A stretch of 9,167 bases of DNA from Lentisphaeria bacterium (GTDB lineage: Bacteria; Verrucomicrobiota; Lentisphaeria; Oligosphaerales; Oligosphaeraceae): positions 1-9,167 of the forward strand of contig JAKSPA010000054.1 in assembly GCA_024405235.1 (NCBI GenBank), read 5' to 3'. Under the pieces are notes generated by a model. That model saw only the letters and a list, made by a program, of their open reading frames with translations, had not been told where the DNA came from and ran no database searches. Both the position numbers and the translations under genes were made by a program. Shown here in pieces: positions 1 through 6,611 of this stretch. Every line of letters starts with the position of its first letter. Within the stretch, counting starts at the first letter, position 1.

Positions 1-16
1 TTACAAGAAATTTTAG

Positions 17-178
17 CGCACCGTCACCTTGCGGGATGCCGTGAAAGCGCTTGAGACGCTTGGATACAAGCATGACGATGCGCAGAAGGCGATCCAGGAG
101 GTCCTTGCAACGGCGGATGGAAAGGAACTTCCGACATCTACGCTCATCACGCGTGCGCTTGGAAAATTCAGAGGGTAG
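17..178 (+). CDS. ruvA: RuvA C-terminal domain III fragment (Holliday junction branch migration protein), 5' end missing or interrupted
   Basis: The frame that ends at the TAG at 176-178 encodes about 53 residues resembling the C-terminal domain III of RuvA: an 'ALETLGY' helix, a second helix (DDAQKAIQEVL), then 'STLITRAL' close to the end, equivalent to the usual 'LIREAL'. In the family, domain III is the small helical module that contacts RuvB and controls its ATPase, while domains I and II bind the Holliday junction; those would lie upstream of this window. The same frame has a TAG at 14-16, so the gene is not open to the window edge. Possible causes are a frameshift in the linker before domain III, a truncated gene, or poor sequence at a contig end. 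A free-standing start would have to be TTG at 29, which is unlikely for this family. The immediately following ruvB supports the assignment. Confidence 0.7.
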   Translation, partial: RTVTLRDAVKALETLGYKHDDAQKAIQEVLATADGKELPTSTLITRALGKFRG

Positions 179-187
179 GACAGCATC

Positions 188-1219
188 ATGGCATCGCAGG
201 ACAGTCGTTTCATAACATCGGAAATGAATTCGCGCGAAGAGGAACTGGACAAGTCCCTAAGACCGCAGCAGTTCTCTGATTTTCCGGGGCAGGGCAACGT
301 GAAGGAGCAGTTGCAGATCATGGTCGCGGCCGCTAACAAGCGCGGAGAACCGCTGAACCATATCCTGCTTTCAGGACCGCCTGGACTCGGCAAGACCACT
401 CTCGCCAACATCATCGCGAATGCGTGCGGAAGGCAGTTGAAGGCGACAAGCGGTCCAGTCATCGAAAAACCAGGCGATCTCGCAGGGTTGCTGTCAAGCC
501 TGGACGAAGGAGATGTCCTCTTCATCGATGAAATCCACCGCCTGCCGCGTCAGGTGGAGGAGTATCTCTACAGCGCAATGGAGGATTTCCGCATTGACAT
601 CATGGTCGATTCCGGCGTCGCTGCGCGCTCCGTTCAAGTCAATCTGCCGCGATTCTGTCTCATCGGAGCCACCACGCGCCAGGGAAAGCTTTCCGCGCCT
701 CTTCGGGACCGCTTCACCATGAAGTGCCGAATGGCGTACTACACGCCGCTGGAACTCCAGACGATTCTGCTTAGAAGCGCAAGAGTGCTGGAGGTCGCCG
801 CCGATGAGGAGGGCCTTCTGGAAATCGCGCGACGTGCAAGAGGAACACCGCGAATCGCAAACAATCTCCTGCGTTGGGTTAGAGATTTCGCGCAGGTCAG
901 GCATTCAGCCGCCATTTCAAAGCAAATCGCGGCGGAAGCGCTGAAGATGCTCAATATCGATGACGACGGCCTTGACGAGATGGACAACAAGATTCTCGAG
1001 ACCATCATCGTGAAGTTCAAGGAACGTCCTGTCGGACTGAAATCGCTTGCGGTGGCCGTCGGCGAAGAGGAGGAAACCATCGAGGATGTCTACGAACCAT
1101 ATTTGATCCAGGAGGGATTCCTGCTCAGGACGCCAAGCGGACGCATTGTCACCGACAGAGCGCTTCGGCGTTTCGGACGCGTGCCTTCCGAAAAGTCATC
1201 ACAGCCTGAGCTCTTTTGA
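188..1219 (+). CDS. ruvB: Holliday junction branch migration DNA helicase RuvB
   Basis: RuvB is the hexameric AAA+ motor that, with RuvA, drives Holliday-junction branch migration in recombinational repair. The 343-residue product is of normal family length. Visible motifs are the Walker A GPPGLGKT (63-70), Walker B LFIDEIH (111-117), sensor 1 GATTR (160-164), the arginine-finger region PLRDRF (171-176), sensor 2 GTPRIANNLLR (219-229), and the C-terminal winged-helix DNA-binding domain with EPYLIQEGFLLRTP (303-316). The ATG at 188 lies 9 nt after the ruvA stop with AGGA at 177-180 in front of it, so the two genes are probably cotranscribed. Small departures from the consensus are FKERPVGL (277-284) in place of the glycine-rich FGGGPVGL, and RTPSGR in place of RTPRGR in the winged helix. 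Neither touches the ATPase site, so the protein is probably functional. Confidence 0.97.
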   Translation: MASQDSRFITSEMNSREEELDKSLRPQQFSDFPGQGNVKEQLQIMVAAANKRGEPLNHILLSGPPGLGKTTLANIIANACGRQLKATSGPVIEKPGDLAGLLSSLDEGDVLFIDEIHRLPRQVEEYLYSAMEDFRIDIMVDSGVAARSVQVNLPRFCLIGATTRQGKLSAPLRDRFTMKCRMAYYTPLELQTILLRSARVLEVAADEEGLLEIARRARGTPRIANNLLRWVRDFAQVRHSAAISKQIAAEALKMLNIDDDGLDEMDNKILETIIVKFKERPVGLKSLAVAVGEEEETIEDVYEPYLIQEGFLLRTPSGRIVTDRALRRFGRVPSEKSSQPELF

Positions 1220-1228
1220 TGGTCTAGA

Positions 1229-1257
1229 TGCGATTCCAAGTCGCACGGAGGTTTTTT
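1229..1257 (+). terminator. Possible weak terminator after ruvB
   Basis: A short hairpin pairs TGCGA (1229-1233) with TCGCA (1241-1245) and could extend by a T-G and a T-A pair. A run of six T follows at 1252-1257. The six-base gap between stem and T-run and the short stem make this a weak candidate. The rest of the 1220-1383 gap is AT-rich, including an eight-T run at 1292-1299. It must hold the promoter of the next gene if that gene is transcribed separately, but I see no clear -35/-10 pair. Confidence 0.3.
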
Positions 1258-1383
1258 GCACGCATTATTTCATTTTTGAGTCATCAATTTCTTTTTTTTG
1301 ATTCATATTACGGAAATAATCGGTGGAATTTGAAATCCAATCGTTCCATGCGTTTCTAAACAATAGGTGGAAAAGCAAATACA

Positions 1384-2223
1384 ATGAACAAGATTTGTCT
1401 ATTTTGGGCGCTTCTGGCAGGATTGGCCTGCACTTGCATTTGGGGACAATCGGCCGCGACGCGCGCAAAATTCTATGGCCTTCCCGAACCGGCGCCCGTT
1501 CCGCAGGAGCCTCAACTGCCTCCCGTTAAACCATTCGAACCGGATTTCGCCGTAGGAATCAGCCTTGATTCCAAATATTTCCGCGATGGATGGTGCAGAA
1601 ATTCATCGCCAGTGGCTGTAGGACAATTCGAAATCTGCGAAAGCGGATTGTATCTCGGAACAAAAGACGTCTTCGATTTCTCCGACAAGGCCGGACGCGG
1701 ACGGCACTTTCAATATGCAAACACTGGTCACATGGGCCCTGTGAACGTTGATTTCTGCTGGACGTACAATACATATCCAGGCGACTCGCGGGAAAATTCA
1801 GGCGAGATCAGTCTTGCGCTGCAACTGTCCGAAATACTGAAAAAGGGCTGCTTTGTCCTCACTGGCGGAGTAAGCCTTAACCACAATTACGGTAAAAACG
1901 AGACCTACGCCGTCGCCGATGCCGTCCTGCATTTCTCGCTGCTGGAATCTGGCGACCTTCAGTTTGAACATGCGTTCATGCTCTTCTGGGGCGATACATG
2001 GAAAGTCCGTCGCATCACAAACGGTGAATGCGATGGAAATGCTTTCTATTCAGCGGGATGTCAGTGCGCATTGCCGTGGAATGTCAACGACGCGCTGACG
2101 ATTACGCCTTTTGTCGAAGTCGATGTCCATCCTGATTCGCGTGCGAGAAAAGCCGCCAAAAACGACGCGTTCAATGCGAACGCGAATGTCCAGGCTGGTT
2201 TGAAACTCACATGCCATTTCTGA
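1384..2223 (+). CDS. Exported cysteine-rich protein, probable outer-membrane beta-barrel, function unknown
   Basis: I do not recognise a specific family. The 279-residue product starts with a clear Sec signal peptide (Lys3, then a hydrophobic stretch about 5-20 and small residues near 21-25), followed by a proline-rich linker (33-52). The remainder alternates polar and hydrophobic residues, is rich in Gly, Asn and aromatics, and ends in Phe, as is typical of outer-membrane barrels recognised by the BAM machinery. The block starting VGISLDSKYFRDGW (57-70) and the 'SGLYLGT' stretch (87-93) loosely resemble the TorF/Gcw_chp putative porins, but only loosely. The mature part has eight cysteines (71, 85, 125, 156, 216, 226, 228, 277), high for a barrel and suggesting disulfides or metal binding. 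AGGTGG (1365-1370) is a possible ribosome site, 13 nt from the ATG. C16 and C18 do not fit a lipobox well. The gene stands between two likely terminators. Confidence 0.75.
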   Translation: MNKICLFWALLAGLACTCIWGQSAATRAKFYGLPEPAPVPQEPQLPPVKPFEPDFAVGISLDSKYFRDGWCRNSSPVAVGQFEICESGLYLGTKDVFDFSDKAGRGRHFQYANTGHMGPVNVDFCWTYNTYPGDSRENSGEISLALQLSEILKKGCFVLTGGVSLNHNYGKNETYAVADAVLHFSLLESGDLQFEHAFMLFWGDTWKVRRITNGECDGNAFYSAGCQCALPWNVNDALTITPFVEVDVHPDSRARKAAKNDAFNANANVQAGLKLTCHF

Positions 2224-2244
2224 AAAATCCGACGGATTTATAGA

Positions 2245-2275
2245 AAATTTGCCAGCGGGCAAGTTTCTTTTCTTA
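2245..2275 (+). terminator. Intrinsic terminator
   Basis: A nine-pair stem (2245-2253 with 2258-2266, one T-G wobble) closes a four-base AGCG loop with a GCC/GGC top, and a T-rich tail runs to 2275. It lies 22 nt after the stop of the exported-protein gene. A smaller hairpin, AAATCC-GAC-GGATTT (2225-2239), sits directly after the stop codon. Together they should separate that gene from the operon that follows. Confidence 0.65.
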
Positions 2276-2292
2276 TGCTTCAATTTTCCCGT

Positions 2293-2320
2293 GTGCCAAA
2301 GGATTTTTGGAGTATATTAT
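2293..2320 (+). promoter_or_regulatory. Candidate promoter of the SPFH/transporter operon
   Basis: The gap between the terminator and the first operon gene contains an AT-rich stretch with overlapping -10-like hexamers (TATATT at 2313-2318, TATTAT at 2315-2320). GTGCCA at 2293-2298 is a partial -35 match, 16 nt upstream of TATTAT. This is the only likely promoter region seen ahead of the five-gene cluster. The match is modest, so its exact position is uncertain. Confidence 0.35.
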
Positions 2321-2374
2321 AAATGTGTCTTTTTCTGTAACCCCTAAAATCATTTGTTTTCACTGCTTCCCAAT

Positions 2375-4336
2375 ATGAAAGAACTTAGCAATCGTCCCAG
2401 GAATCTTGGACTTGCCGTGGCTCTCGGCGGACTGATTTTCCTGATAGTCGGACTCATTCTGGCCAGCACTGGTCACGCAAAAGCGATGACGCCAGCCTGC
2501 ATTGCGGCTGTCGTCACAACACTGCTCGGTCTGCTCGCCGCCGCCAGAGCATATTTCGAAAGAAGACAGCAGCAGGAAGAGCATGACGCTGCGGAATATC
2601 ATCGTCAGCATGGCTCTACCGAATTCTTCGGCGATGCCGACGAAGCCGTCCGTCTTGCGACGCGCGCAAATGCGCAGTTCATGAAATATTTCGTCCCGTT
2701 CGCGACCATCGGTCTTGGCGTCGCAATGGGCGTTTTTGTTCTCAACAGATGGATCTCACTGCGCTATCTCGACTATGACTACACGGTCGAGAATCCGCTG
2801 TCGCTTGCTATTCTGGCGTTCTGCTGCTGCATCGCAACGCTGATTGCAGGAAGCTTCTTCATCGGCGTCTCACGCGAAAAAGGCTGCCGCTGGGTGCGTC
2901 CGGGCGCCGCATGGCTTCTGCTTACTGGATTCCTCTTCCTCTTCGGAAGCGTCATCTATTTCTCCAGACACTTCAACAGATTCGACGAAGGCCTGGACCG
3001 CACTCTCTCGAAGATCGGCCTTGTCGTCTTGGGAATTCTTGCCATCGAGCAGATTCTTTCGTTCGTCATTGAATTCTATCGTCCGAGAATGCCCAATGAA
3101 GAGGAGCGTCCGCTGCCTGAATCGCGGCTTCTCTCGTTCTTCACGGAACCGGGCAGTGTGGCGAGAAATGTCGCCGATTCGTTGGACTACCAGTTCGGCT
3201 TCCGCGTTTCGGACGCATGGTTCTACCACTTCCTCGAACGAACGATCGTTCCGCTCTTCATGCTCATGGTCGCTGGCTTCTGGGTCATGACATGCATCGT
3301 CGTCGTCGATTCTTCCGAAACTGCTCTCCGCGAGCGCTTCGGCCGCGTCATCAACAAGGAACCCATCGGGCCCGGCGTCTATTTCAAGTTGCCGTATCCC
3401 TTTGAAAGTATCTACCGCTTCTCCTCCGACAAGGTTCAGGAACTCACCATTGGCGGACATGACGAGAAAGAGGAAGAAGACCATGTGACCGTCAAGGACA
3501 GCCACTCGGAAGAGGGACATGGACATGGCGAGGAAAAGCACGAGGAGAACGAGGCAATCGTTCTATGGACCGTTGAAGAGGACCACGAAGGCGAGGCGCA
3601 GTTCCTTGTCGGCGCGAAGAACGTCGAACGCATGAATCTCGACGTTCAGGCAAGCGGAAATCAGCTCGGACAGCAGGGCGTCGGACTCTTCAGCGCGCAC
3701 ATTCCGCTTTTCTTCCGCGTCAAAGACCTATATAAATATGCCTACCTGAACCGCAATGCAGGCGAAATCCTCAAGAACATCGGTCAGCGCGAATTGCTTG
3801 AGTATTTCATCCACTGCGATTGGGACGATCTGCTCGGACCGGGCCGTGGAGAGGCCATGGATATCCTGAAGCAACGCATCCAGCGAGCAGCAGACGAACT
3901 GGATCTTGGCGTGGATGTCGTCTTCGTCGCGTTGACTGGACTGCATCCGCCATTCGGCGTCGGAGAGTCCTTCGACCGAATCACTGGCGCGACGGTTGAC
4001 AAGAAGCGCATGATTCAGGACGCAAAGACCTTTGCCAACAGCAACGACGTCATCTCCGAATCGCTCCGCCACCAGATTCTGAACAGTGCAAATTCATACA
4101 AGGAGAACGCAATCGTTTCGGCCGAGGCGAAGGCAAAGCGCTATGCGGGACAGATTCTCTGCTACAGAGCCGCTCCGAAGCAGTATATGCTCAACAGCTA
4201 CTACGATGTATTCGAGGCGGAAGGCAGTCTCGTGCGCAAGTTCGTCGTCACGGGCAACGCTTCCGACGAAGTGCTTTGGCTGAATCTTGAGCGAAAGGTC
4301 AAGAACAATCTTCTTGATCTGAACCTTTCCGAATAG
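2375..4336 (+). CDS. Polytopic membrane protein with C-terminal HflK-like SPFH/band 7 domain
   Basis: The 653-residue protein has two parts. Residues 1-312 contain about seven membrane helices (near 11-30, 37-57, 104-124, 143-165, 178-196, 213-234, 291-312). From about 311 to the end it resembles the SPFH/HflK family: ETALRERFGRV and GPGVYFKLPYP (315-342), and TGLHPPFGVGESFDRI (521-536) with the family's Pro-Pro turn before a helical tail. HflK normally has one membrane helix and about 400 residues, so the first ~290 residues are an addition. The SPFH domain carries a His/Asp/Glu-rich insertion (about 362-404, seven His), a possible metal-binding loop. I chose ATG 2375; a TTG seven codons upstream (2354) is possible, and neither has a Shine-Dalgarno sequence. 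It is the first gene of the five-gene cluster and probably forms a membrane scaffold with the next two proteins. Confidence 0.8.
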   Translation: MKELSNRPRNLGLAVALGGLIFLIVGLILASTGHAKAMTPACIAAVVTTLLGLLAAARAYFERRQQQEEHDAAEYHRQHGSTEFFGDADEAVRLATRANAQFMKYFVPFATIGLGVAMGVFVLNRWISLRYLDYDYTVENPLSLAILAFCCCIATLIAGSFFIGVSREKGCRWVRPGAAWLLLTGFLFLFGSVIYFSRHFNRFDEGLDRTLSKIGLVVLGILAIEQILSFVIEFYRPRMPNEEERPLPESRLLSFFTEPGSVARNVADSLDYQFGFRVSDAWFYHFLERTIVPLFMLMVAGFWVMTCIVVVDSSETALRERFGRVINKEPIGPGVYFKLPYPFESIYRFSSDKVQELTIGGHDEKEEEDHVTVKDSHSEEGHGHGEEKHEENEAIVLWTVEEDHEGEAQFLVGAKNVERMNLDVQASGNQLGQQGVGLFSAHIPLFFRVKDLYKYAYLNRNAGEILKNIGQRELLEYFIHCDWDDLLGPGRGEAMDILKQRIQRAADELDLGVDVVFVALTGLHPPFGVGESFDRITGATVDKKRMIQDAKTFANSNDVISESLRHQILNSANSYKENAIVSAEAKAKRYAGQILCYRAAPKQYMLNSYYDVFEAEGSLVRKFVVTGNASDEVLWLNLERKVKNNLLDLNLSE

Positions 4337-4379
4337 AAAACCCCTTTTGATTGAATCATCAACAAAAAAAGATACGATT

Positions 4380-5312
4380 ATGAAAGACGAGAAACAGCAG
4401 AAACTGATTTCAAAACACTGGCCGGTGGTTCTTCTGGTCCTGGTTGTTGTTGCAATATTCATTGTTGTGATGGTCACCTTCCAGGTGAAGGAGACCGAAT
4501 ACGCCCTCCTGAAGACCTATTCGGGAGAACTGGTCGAATACGGCAGCGGATTGCATTTCCGCTGGCCTTTCATCAATTCCATCTGGCGCCACGACAAGCG
4601 AATCCAGTGCTACGAACTGGCCGTCGGACATGACGAGCAGTACATGACGAGCGACAACCAGCAGATCGTCATCTCCACATACGTCCTCTGGAAGGTCGGC
4701 GATCCGAAGGTGTTCCTCCGCTCTCTGGATTCAACCGACGCCGCCGAACGGAAGCTCTCCGACGAAGTCCGCGGCGCGCGTTCCGCCATCATCTCCAGAT
4801 ACGCATTCTCCTCAATGGTTTCCGAACGCGATGGCGCAAGCGTTCTTGAAAAGATCGAAGACGAGATGCGCGCCGCCATCCACGACAGCGTGCTGAAGCA
4901 GTTCGGTATCGACATCGTCCGCATCGGATTCCGTCAGCTTGGCTTCCCTGCCGCCGTCACGCAGAACATCTTTGCGGCAATGGTTTCCGAGCGCGAGGCC
5001 AAGGCCAAGAAGTTCGAGATGGAAGGACAGGCCGAGGCTGAAAAGATCCGCAGCGATGCGAACACCAAGGCCCAGAAGCTTCTTGCAATGGCACAGGCTG
5101 AAGCCACGAAGATCAAGGGCGAAGGCGATGCAAAGGCGGCAGAGGCCTATCGCGTTTTCGCACAGAATCCCGAACTGGCCAGTTTCCTCCGCAATCTGGA
5201 TGCGCTGAAAGGCTCTCTCGGCGAGAAGGACACGCTCATTCTCGATACGACGACCGCACCTTTCAATCTGCTGGCTCCAGAAGCGCTGAAGCAGATTCCA
5301 GGCGTCGAGTAG
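4380..5312 (+). CDS. hflC: HflC-like SPFH/band 7 membrane protein
   Basis: The 310-residue product has HflC architecture: one N-terminal membrane anchor (about 15-34), an SPFH domain starting VKETEYALLKTYSG (36-49) with GSGLHFRWPFI (55-65), and a long charged Ala/Glu/Lys-rich helix (about 200-258) containing SEREAKAKKF, AEAEKIR and GEGDAKAAEAYRVF. The tail matches HflC, with NPELASFLRNLDALK (263-277). In Escherichia coli HflC and HflK form a large periplasm-facing cage that encloses FtsH and modulates its proteolysis. No ftsH is visible here, and the partners are two HflK-like genes and transporters. The start chosen is ATG 4380, since the upstream TTG (4347) would add an unlikely polar extension. 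No Shine-Dalgarno sequence is present; the leader is A-rich. The gap to the previous gene is 43 nt. The symbol reflects family similarity, not proven function. Confidence 0.82.
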   Translation: MKDEKQQKLISKHWPVVLLVLVVVAIFIVVMVTFQVKETEYALLKTYSGELVEYGSGLHFRWPFINSIWRHDKRIQCYELAVGHDEQYMTSDNQQIVISTYVLWKVGDPKVFLRSLDSTDAAERKLSDEVRGARSAIISRYAFSSMVSERDGASVLEKIEDEMRAAIHDSVLKQFGIDIVRIGFRQLGFPAAVTQNIFAAMVSEREAKAKKFEMEGQAEAEKIRSDANTKAQKLLAMAQAEATKIKGEGDAKAAEAYRVFAQNPELASFLRNLDALKGSLGEKDTLILDTTTAPFNLLAPEALKQIPGVE

Positions 5313-5337
5313 AAGGCTTTTCCACGGAGAAAACACC

Positions 5338-6576
5338 ATGGAATACGACAGCAAACTCCCCAATGAAGCGACTCCGGGAACTGGTCTTGCCAGTTTGACT
5401 CGGATGCTCCGCATCCTCTTCTTCTGCTTCCTTGCACTCATCATCGGCGCCTTCGCTTACTATTTCATCTTCAGCGGAACCTTCCGCGTCCACGACCACT
5501 ACGAAGCCATGCAGCTGCGCTTCGGCGTTCTGCAGAAGCACGCAGGAGACACTGGCGACTCGCCAATCCTCCAAAGCGGAAAGTGGTATTGGTCATATCC
5601 ATATCCCATTGACGAAGTGATCATGGTCCCCGCAAACAAGTCCGTCTCGGTTTCCACTGGATCCACCGTCAAGGCGTGGGTCAGCCCGACGGGACAGATG
5701 ATGGGCGCGGCCGCACGTGAACTCAGAAACGGCGTGGATGGATATCTCGTTGCAGGCGACATGCACATCTTCCACGCGGAATGGGTGGTCTCGTATCGCG
5801 TGGACAATGCGGCCGACTACTATCTGAACTTCTACGACGACACAAAGACGACTGAGTCGTTCTATCTGCCGTCCTCCGAGCAGGTCAAGGCGAAGGACCG
5901 TCTCCGCGGACATGAACTCATCATCCGCAATCTTCTTGCCGATGCAGTTCTTGCGGAAACCGCCTGCTGGACGACGGAAGATCTCATCCGCGCCAGCAAG
6001 GTCGTGGAGGACGAGCAGGGCGCTCAGGAGACCGTTCGCATTGAGGACCGTGTTCGCGGGCGCCTCATGAAGATGGTCGATGAAGTTGGTCTTGGCATTG
6101 AATTGCAGACAGTCACTCTGGTCGGCCTCTATCAGCCGCCGACTGCCGCTCTTCAGGCATTCAATCAAGTCAACGCAAGCGAGCGCAACCGCCAGACGAT
6201 GATTCAGCGCGCCGAAACGGAAGCCAATCAAGTCATGACGCAGGCCGTCGCGACAAGCGACCGTCTTGTCAACGAAGCGAAGGCCTATCAGGAGACTGTG
6301 GTCAGCAAGCTTCAGGCGCAGGCGCAGTACTTCCAGTCCATCCAGAGGGAGTTCAAGCAGAATCCGCGTTCGACGATGACCGTTCTCTATGCTGATGCCC
6401 TCGGTGAAATGCTTGCCAATGTTCCGAACAAGTACGTGCTTCATCAGAAGGGCAAGGACGGAAAGCAGGAACTCCGCCTGCAGATCGCGCAGATTCCAGA
6501 ACCGCCGAAGAATGCCGCGGTTACCGTTACGGAGGAAGAGGGCGAACCTGCTTCCGCACAGGCTGGAATGGAGTAA
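5338..6576 (+). CDS. hflK: HflK-like SPFH/band 7 membrane protein
   Basis: The 412-residue protein has one membrane helix (about 25-46) followed by an SPFH domain (YEAMQLRFGVLQ, 55-66; WSYPYPIDEV, 85-94). The region VAGDMHIFHAEWVVSYRV (138-155) corresponds to the HflK strand pair that ends in 'YRV'. After the turn LVGLYQPPTAALQAFNQV (261-278) comes a long helix (about 280-340) and the HflK-type end QNPRSTMTVLYADALGEML (341-359). The Gly/Pro-rich N-terminus of proteobacterial HflK is absent, and the C-terminus is an acidic Ala/Glu-rich tail. GGAG at 5326-5329 lies 8 nt before the ATG, supporting this start. It follows the hflC-like gene by 25 nt, reversing the usual hflK-hflC order. With the first cluster gene it makes two HflK-type subunits beside one HflC-type subunit. 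Confidence 0.82.
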   Translation: MEYDSKLPNEATPGTGLASLTRMLRILFFCFLALIIGAFAYYFIFSGTFRVHDHYEAMQLRFGVLQKHAGDTGDSPILQSGKWYWSYPYPIDEVIMVPANKSVSVSTGSTVKAWVSPTGQMMGAAARELRNGVDGYLVAGDMHIFHAEWVVSYRVDNAADYYLNFYDDTKTTESFYLPSSEQVKAKDRLRGHELIIRNLLADAVLAETACWTTEDLIRASKVVEDEQGAQETVRIEDRVRGRLMKMVDEVGLGIELQTVTLVGLYQPPTAALQAFNQVNASERNRQTMIQRAETEANQVMTQAVATSDRLVNEAKAYQETVVSKLQAQAQYFQSIQREFKQNPRSTMTVLYADALGEMLANVPNKYVLHQKGKDGKQELRLQIAQIPEPPKNAAVTVTEEEGEPASAQAGME

Positions 6577-6611
6577 TCCGCACGAAATCATTTTAGAAGC
6601 ATAACGTCATT

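Noticed and set aside
14..16. TAG read as a sense codon in ruvA.
   Set aside because: TAG is used as the normal stop of several genes in the window, so there is no support for recoding.
1426..1437. Lipoprotein signal in the exported protein (Cys16 or Cys18).
   Set aside because: The residues before each Cys (Gly-Leu-Ala and Ala-Cys-Thr) do not fit the Leu-Ala/Ser-Gly/Ala lipobox; a type I signal peptide is more likely.
2354..2374. TTG start adding seven residues to the first SPFH protein.
   Set aside because: ATG at 2375 gives a normal Lys-containing N-terminus ahead of the first helix. Neither start has a ribosome site, so the ATG is preferred.
4348..4358. TGATT-G-AATCA odd palindrome ahead of the hflC-like gene as an operator or terminator.
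   Set aside because: Five AT-rich pairs with a one-base centre and no T-run; too short to claim as a site.
4347..4379. TTG start adding eleven residues to the HflC-like protein.
   Set aside because: The extension is polar, lies in the A-rich leader and is not expected in HflC proteins; ATG 4380 is more natural.
5593..6591. A 332-codon open frame on the minus strand opposite the hflK-like gene, and similar long minus-strand frames at 2870-3541 and 7857-8570.
   Set aside because: They lie wholly opposite genes with clear domain motifs, show no recognisable motifs, and follow from the codon bias of the + strand genes.
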